64,000 nucleotides of DNA from positions 1 through 64,000 of the forward strand of contig JAFTVM010000094.1 in the NCBI GenBank assembly GCA_017465745.1, read 5' to 3'. Position numbers and translations under genes: made by a program. Below, one piece after another: positions 60,081 through 64,000 of the stretch. Below the pieces are notes generated by a model. The model made no database searches. It saw nothing but the letters and a program-made list of their open reading frames with translations, and was not told where the DNA came from. The number at the start of each line of letters is the position of its first letter. The first letter of the stretch is position 1. The stretch is from Oscillospiraceae bacterium (lineage in GTDB: Bacteria; Bacillota; Clostridia; Oscillospirales; Oscillospiraceae).

Positions 60081-60313
60081 GCGGGCACCTCCCCCCAGCG
60101 GCCGCCGGTGGAGTAGTCCCACTCGATCGTGCCGTCCTCGTACTGGATCAGTCCGTGGGCGATCAGCGTCCAGCCGGTCTTGGTGTTGGTCATGCGGGCA
60201 CAGTAGGACAGGTCGGGGGTGTCGTTCTCCCAGACGTCGCCGCACAGGTAGGTGCCGCCACCCTTGTTGGTGTAGACCGTGCCGGTCGCGGGTTTGAATC
60301 TCTTTCCTTTCAT
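60077..60313 (-). CDS. Small early phage protein
   Basis: A 78-residue beta-rich protein (GTVYTNKGGGTYLCGDVWEN). AAGGAGG precedes the ATG. Unknown function. Confidence 0.5.
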   Translation of the reverse strand: MKGKRFKPATGTVYTNKGGGTYLCGDVWENDTPDLSYCARMTNTKTGWTLIAHGLIQYEDGTIEWDYSTGGRWGEVPA

Positions 60314-60330
60314 GTTGTTGACCTCCTTCA

Positions 60331-60663
60331 TCAGTACTTCCGGACGCTGATCTCCTGACCAGCGAAAACCAGGCGGGCGATCTTGCCGCAGTCGCGGGCA
60401 TTTCTGGCCCGGACGCTTCCGGCGCGTTCCCACATTTTCTTGTTGCCCTTGTTCAGCTTACCGGTGGGCACATATACGACCCGGTCGACGACCTGGGCGT
60501 CCCAGCGTTCCAGGGTGAAGTCCTCGGTGCCCTCGACCTTCCGGCCTTCCACTTCAGGCTCGCCGGTATAGTGGTCGGTATATGTGATTGCAGCGTATCC
60601 GGTGGCCCGCAGCTTTCGCTGTTCGCTGCTTACGTAGTGGTATTCTCTGACGATCTCGATCAC
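60331..60663 (-). CDS. First gene of the leftward early operon
   Basis: A 110-residue protein of unknown function (YAAITYTDHYTGEPEVEGRK). It starts at GTG 60663 after AAGGAGG; the same GCGG-AAACC-CCGC hairpin and ribosome binding site module occurs before it. Transcribed from the early promoter at 60725-60753. Confidence 0.55.
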   Translation of the reverse strand: MIEIVREYHYVSSEQRKLRATGYAAITYTDHYTGEPEVEGRKVEGTEDFTLERWDAQVVDRVVYVPTGKLNKGNKKMWERAGSVRARNARDCGKIARLVFAGQEISVRKY

Positions 60664-60698
60664 GTTGTTTCCTCCTTGCGGGGTTTCCGCTTTCATTC

Positions 60699-60802
60699 GT
60701 TGCCTTTGGTAACGTTGTATGCATATTATAGTTGCCTGCGGTCACTTTGTCAATACTTTCTGAGAAATTTTAGTTGACTGTGGCAACTCTATGTGATACA
60801 CT
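60699..60802. promoter_or_regulatory. Lysogeny switch: two promoters and three operators
   Basis: The leftward promoter has TTGACA (60753-60748) and TATAAT (60730-60725) with a 17-base spacer. The rightward repressor promoter has TTGACT (60774-60779) and TACACT (60797-60802), also 17. Three 15-bp near-palindromes of consensus GTTGCC-N3-GGCAAC lie at 60699-60713, 60731-60745 and 60773-60787. The middle one fills the spacer of the leftward promoter and the third overlaps the -35 of the repressor promoter. Confidence 0.85.
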
Positions 60803-60825
60803 TTCAGCATGGAGGTGATAAACGT

Positions 60826-61215
60826 TTGAACTCTCGAATCAAAGAGCTGCGCCTGCACCTGGATTTAAGCCAGGAAGATTTCGGCGCACGGCTCGGTGTA
60901 ACTAAGACGGCGATCAGCCGCCTGGAAAGCGGTAACCGCAATACCACAGAACAGATGCTGCGGGCTGTTTGCCGTGAATTTGGCGCCTCTTATCTCTGGC
61001 TGACTACCGGCGAAGGCTCCATGTTTGAAAACGGCAACGACGACGCCGCGCTCCACGTGATGGTCGATCGGATCATGGCGTCCGAAAATGAGCGGGTCAA
61101 ACAGCTTTTCAAGAATCTGGGCGACTTCACGGAGGAAGACTGGCGCCAGGTGAACGCGATCCTGGACAAGCTGCTGGCAGGTGTCCGGCCCTGGGAAGAC
61201 GAAAAAAAGGACTGA
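60826..61215 (+). CDS. Cro/CI-type phage repressor
   Basis: A 129-residue XRE-family protein. LSQEDFGARLGVTKTAISRL is the HTH, followed by FGASYLWLTTGEGSMF, the usual linker of short phage repressors. It starts at TTG 60826 after GGAGGTGAT. It lacks a C-terminal S24 peptidase domain, so RecA-driven self-cleavage is not expected. It should bind the three operators upstream and hold the early promoter silent. Confidence 0.85.
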   Translation: MNSRIKELRLHLDLSQEDFGARLGVTKTAISRLESGNRNTTEQMLRAVCREFGASYLWLTTGEGSMFENGNDDAALHVMVDRIMASENERVKQLFKNLGDFTEEDWRQVNAILDKLLAGVRPWEDEKKD

Positions 61216-61235
61216 CCCCCGAAGGGGCCAGTCCC
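61208..61235. terminator. Hairpin between convergent repressor and small gene
   Basis: GGACTG-A-CCCC and GGGG-C-CAGTCC arms with a CGAA loop. No T run follows on the plus strand. Confidence 0.45.
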
Positions 61236-61247
61236 GTCTGGTCGGCG

Positions 61248-61361
61248 TCAGCGCTTTCTGGTGTACAGGTACACGATGTACTTGTAGATCAGGCGCAGGC
61301 GCTCGTCGTCGTGGATGTTCTTCAGCATCCGCTCGATCGCTGCCTTGTATGCGTTCTTCAT
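61248..61361 (-). CDS. 37-residue phage protein
   Basis: MKNAYKAAIERMLKNI then DERLRLIYKYIVYLYTRKR, preceded by AGGAGGTG. This resembles the small phage proteins that end in LRLIYxFIxxL. Function unknown. Confidence 0.55.
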   Translation of the reverse strand: MKNAYKAAIERMLKNIHDDERLRLIYKYIVYLYTRKR

Positions 61362-61444
61362 TTCTGTCACCTCCTTCCAGGTGACAGAGTACCCTAAAAA
61401 AATTAGCCCGGCGTGACGCGGGCAAGAATCAAGGGGATATTCAC

Positions 61445-62575
61445 ATGAACGAAATAAATAAAAGCAGGCCGCAAAAAGGTACAAGCCTGCTGACATTCCC
61501 GGCAGATTATACTGTCGTCGATATTGAGACGACAGGCTTGGATACCCGCTGGGATGAAATAATCGAATTGTCCGCCCTCCGTGTCAGGGGCAGTGAAGTC
61601 TGCGGACGGTATAGCACCTTCGTCAAACCAGAGAATGAGATCAGCGACTTCATCACCAGTTTGACCGGGATCACGAACGAAGACGTCGCCGACGCGCCCG
61701 CGATCGCCGAAGCCATCCCTGGCTTTCTGGACTTCGTAGGCTCCGACATTGTTGTCGGCCATAACGTCCATTTTGACGTCAACTTTATCTATGACGCCGC
61801 CACGATCTACGTCGGAAACCCCGTAACAAATGACATTGTGGACACAATGCGTCTGGCTCGCCACATTCTGCCGCAGCTAAAGCACCACCGGCTGCACGAC
61901 GTGGCCGACGCTCTGGGCATCATTCCCAACGGCGCACACCGGGGCCTGGTCGACTGTGAAACAACTCACGCCGTTCTCCAGGGACTGCGGGCCGTTGCCG
62001 ACCTTTCCGGCATCGATCTGTCCCGTGTTTCCGCCGCCACCCATGGTGTCCGCGCAGCCAGCATAACCGCCGAACCTGGCAAGGAACGCCCGGACAGCCC
62101 GCTATACGGTAAGGTCTGTGTATTCACCGGCACCCTGGAGCGTATGCAGCGCAAGGACGCCATGCAGCTCGTGGTCAACCTAGGCGGCTCATGCGGCGAC
62201 AGCGTCACTGCGAAAACAAACTTCCTGATCCTTGGCAACAATGACTACTGCACCACGATCAAAGACGGCAAGAGTACGAAGCAGAAGAAGGCGGAGGCCC
62301 TGATCTTGAAGGGTAACGACCTGCAAATTCTTTCCGAAACCACATTTTACGACATGATCAGCGAAGACAGCCCTGCCGGTGTTACCAGCACCGAAGCGGC
62401 CCCGAAGAGATCCGGGCGAAAGATGGACACATTCGGATGTTGCAGCAGATATGAAGCTTGCAGCGACGCCATGAAATGCATCCACCCTGATCCCGTATTT
62501 GCTTCCAGCTGTCAATATCGCCAGAATCTTCTGGCAGGCCGGATTTTCTACGGCAAAAACAAAACTACAAAATAA
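61445..62575 (+). CDS. DEDDh exonuclease - BRCT fusion protein
   Basis: A 376-residue protein. Residues about 18-180 are a DnaQ-like 3'-5' exonuclease: VVDIETTGLD (DxE), NVHFDVNF (D) and HRGLVDCETTH (final HxxxxD). Residues about 215-305 are a BRCT domain (LYGKVCVFTGTLERMQRKDA, LGGSCGDSVTAKTNFLILG). The C-terminus has cysteines (FGCCSRYEACSDAMKC). Such fusions are found in prophages and Firmicute genomes. It is transcribed with the integrase direction, so is possibly expressed in lysogeny. Confidence 0.85.
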   Translation: MNEINKSRPQKGTSLLTFPADYTVVDIETTGLDTRWDEIIELSALRVRGSEVCGRYSTFVKPENEISDFITSLTGITNEDVADAPAIAEAIPGFLDFVGSDIVVGHNVHFDVNFIYDAATIYVGNPVTNDIVDTMRLARHILPQLKHHRLHDVADALGIIPNGAHRGLVDCETTHAVLQGLRAVADLSGIDLSRVSAATHGVRAASITAEPGKERPDSPLYGKVCVFTGTLERMQRKDAMQLVVNLGGSCGDSVTAKTNFLILGNNDYCTTIKDGKSTKQKKAEALILKGNDLQILSETTFYDMISEDSPAGVTSTEAAPKRSGRKMDTFGCCSRYEACSDAMKCIHPDPVFASSCQYRQNLLAGRIFYGKNKTTK

Positions 62576-62769
62576 AAAAGCCGCCACGGACTTACCACCC
62601 GCGACGGCTCCAGAATAAAGAAAAACGCCGCCCCGGTGTTACCAGCACCGAAGCGGCAGACGCACAATTTCCACTTGCCACCACAGCAAAGTCGAAAACT
62701 ACCCGCTAAAATATAGGGGCTTTATGCCCTTTTATTGTAGCACACGTGTCACAAAAAAGGAAGTGCAAA
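62576..62769 (+). terminator. Terminator region between exonuclease and integrase
   Basis: Hairpin GCCGCCCCGGTG/CACCGAAGCGGC at 62627-62657 and a GGGGC-TTTAT-GCCC hairpin before TTTTATT near 62715-62738. The first contains a 25-bp copy of 62376-62400 from the end of the exonuclease gene. No other gene is visible. Confidence 0.5.
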
Positions 62770-64000
62770 ATGCTTGATTTATCAGCTTTTGGCGTCCTGA
62801 AGGCTGCGGAGTATATGCGGTACTCGACCGATAACCAGACCGAAAACAGCATAGCCTACCAGCAGGCCGGAATCAGGAAATACGCCAGAGAAAACAATAT
62901 ACAGATCGTCGCCAGCTACCAGGACGAAGCGGCAAGCGGCACCAATACCGACCGCAAGGGCTTCCAGGCCCTGGTGGCCGCAGCGAACCGGCGGGCCTTC
63001 GACGCCGTGATCATTTACGACATTTCCCGCGGCAGCCGCGACGTCGGCGACTGGTTCACCTTCCGCAAGACTATGATGTATCTGGGCATCCAGGTGATCA
63101 GCGCCAGCGGCCAGAAACTGGGTGATCTCACTAACAGCTCCGACTTCCTGACGGAACTGATCACCGTCGGCATGGGCCAGGTCGAAGTCCTGGGCACCCG
63201 CCAGAAGTCCATCGACGGCGTCGCCGTGAAGGCGAAGCAGGCCGCCTTCCTGGGCGGCGTTCCGCCCCTGGGCTACGACATTGTCTGCGGCCATTATGTG
63301 ATCAACCCAGAAGAGGCCCGGATCGTGCGGGACATTTTCGCCTGGTATGCTGCCGGGAAAAGCTACGACTTTATCGTCGACCACCTGAAGGGCACCCTGA
63401 GTAAACGGGGCCGCCCGATCGGAAAGAACAGCCTGAACGGCATCCTACAAAATGAGCGGTATATTGGCGTCTACACCTGGAACAAGAAGAAGTACAAGAT
63501 CATGCGCAAATGGGCGGGCGGCCAGGCGAATCCCAACGTGGAGCGCATAGAGGGCGCGATCCCGCGGATCATCGACGACGACACATGGGAGAAGGTACAG
63601 GCCAGAATGAAGGACAACAGACGCAATTCAAAAAATAAAGCCCGCCACCAATACCTGCTGACGGGCCTGATCGAATGTGAAGAGTGCGGCGCCCGGTACG
63701 TGGGCCACGCCAGCACGAACAAGAAGGGCTACGTCACCCGGTACTATTGCTGCGGCAATAAGTACAGGACGCATACCTGCGGGGCGAAGAATATCAACGC
63801 CGACGAAATAGAGACTTTCGTCGTCCAGCACCTGAAGGAATACCTGCGGACGATGGACTTCACCGCCACGGCCCAGTATATCGCCGATCAGATCAACGGC
63901 GCCGCCCCTGATCTGAAGGCAGAGAAGGCGGAGCTGGCCCAGATCGAAAAGAAGATCGCGAACGGTGTGCAGGCGGTGCTGTCTGGCCTCGTGATCCCGG
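62770..64000 (+). CDS. int: Large serine integrase (partial, runs off window)
   Basis: At least 410 residues of a phage-type large serine recombinase. The resolvase domain starts AAEYMRYSTDNQTENSI, with catalytic Ser in that YSTDNQ segment and the basic R-SRG patch (DISRGSRDVGDW). The recombinase domain follows (PPLGYDIVCGHYVINPEEAR). A zinc ribbon (CEECGARYVGH ... YYCCGNKYRTHTCG) follows, then a coiled coil (LKAEKAELAQIEKKIANG). The C-terminus lies beyond the window. GGAAG precedes the ATG. Confidence 0.92.
   Translation, partial: MLDLSAFGVLKAAEYMRYSTDNQTENSIAYQQAGIRKYARENNIQIVASYQDEAASGTNTDRKGFQALVAAANRRAFDAVIIYDISRGSRDVGDWFTFRKTMMYLGIQVISASGQKLGDLTNSSDFLTELITVGMGQVEVLGTRQKSIDGVAVKAKQAAFLGGVPPLGYDIVCGHYVINPEEARIVRDIFAWYAAGKSYDFIVDHLKGTLSKRGRPIGKNSLNGILQNERYIGVYTWNKKKYKIMRKWAGGQANPNVERIEGAIPRIIDDDTWEKVQARMKDNRRNSKNKARHQYLLTGLIECEECGARYVGHASTNKKGYVTRYYCCGNKYRTHTCGAKNINADEIETFVVQHLKEYLRTMDFTATAQYIADQINGAAPDLKAEKAELAQIEKKIANGVQAVLSGLVIP

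Larger units (their letters stand above)
23535..64000. mobile_element. Siphovirus prophage with serine integrase (right end outside window)
   Basis: A contiguous leftward late operon with HK97-type capsid, long-tail genes, DGR and lysis genes lies next to an early region with repressor, HUH Rep and ParAB. A large serine integrase is at the right edge. The left boundary is set where the tRNA-derived repeat ends. The late operon's last gene stops at 23680 and a terminator lies at 23584-23619. Confidence 0.85.

Noticed and set aside
1..64000. CRISPR arrays, rRNA genes and insertion sequences
   Set aside because: No regularly spaced repeats, no rRNA-like conserved stretches and no transposase genes were seen.

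Overview
This window looks like part of a chromosome of a gut-type Clostridia (Oscillospiraceae or Lachnospiraceae-like Firmicute). The support is AGGAGG-type ribosome binding sites, moderately high GC, a MobP3-type relaxase, an LLH-type holin, CW_7 endolysin repeats and other Firmicute phage families. There are three layers. Positions 1-1920 are the flank, with a DUF4143-type ATPase gene and a terminator. Positions about 1925-23534 are an integrative mobilizable element (IME). From about 23535 to the right edge is a nearly complete siphovirus prophage, cut inside its serine integrase.

The IME is bounded by a 17-bp direct repeat (1920-1936 and 23518-23534). The left copy lies in the 3' half of a tRNA-Met(CAT), so the element probably targets that tRNA. 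Its mobility genes are an excisionase-like protein, a HTH protein, a candidate oriT, a MobC-like protein, a MobP relaxase and a tyrosine integrase. No conjugation (T4SS) genes are visible. Its cargo looks like a conflict/defence cluster: TIR-TM-beta-propeller, a small partner, RyR-nuclease, transglutaminase-like, kinase-vWA-Zn-ribbon-TIR, TIR-STAND ATPase and macro-HTH proteins. A mobile Hfq with a hairpin over its ribosome binding site and a YcjF/DUF697-like membrane protein follow.

The prophage is transcribed mostly leftward. A Cro/CI-type repressor (60826) faces a strong early promoter across three copies of a 15-bp operator. The early operon (60.7 to 47.2 kb) has many small overlapping genes, an HUH Rep protein, ParA/ParB, a VRR-NUC nuclease, a MazF-like protein, a methyltransferase and an ArpU-like regulator. 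The late operon (47.2 to 23.7 kb) runs HNH, terminases, portal, protease, capsid, connectors, tail, baseplate, receptor-type protein, diversity-generating retroelement (DGR) and lysis. The DGR is unambiguous: template and variable repeats of 79 bp differ at 11 positions, all template adenines, and lie next to a reverse transcriptase and a stem-loop after the variable repeat.

Several RNA-level features are not explained by the genes. A 126-nt element is duplicated at the start of the late operon and before the lysis genes; each copy holds a possible promoter and a 19-nt-arm terminator. A 55-nt hammerhead-ribozyme-like motif occurs three times in the early operon with covarying stem I. A small RNA with a perfect consensus promoter is antisense to the leader of the Rep gene. 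A -1 frameshift site sits in the tail assembly chaperone. Functions are inferred from motifs read by eye; no database search was run.
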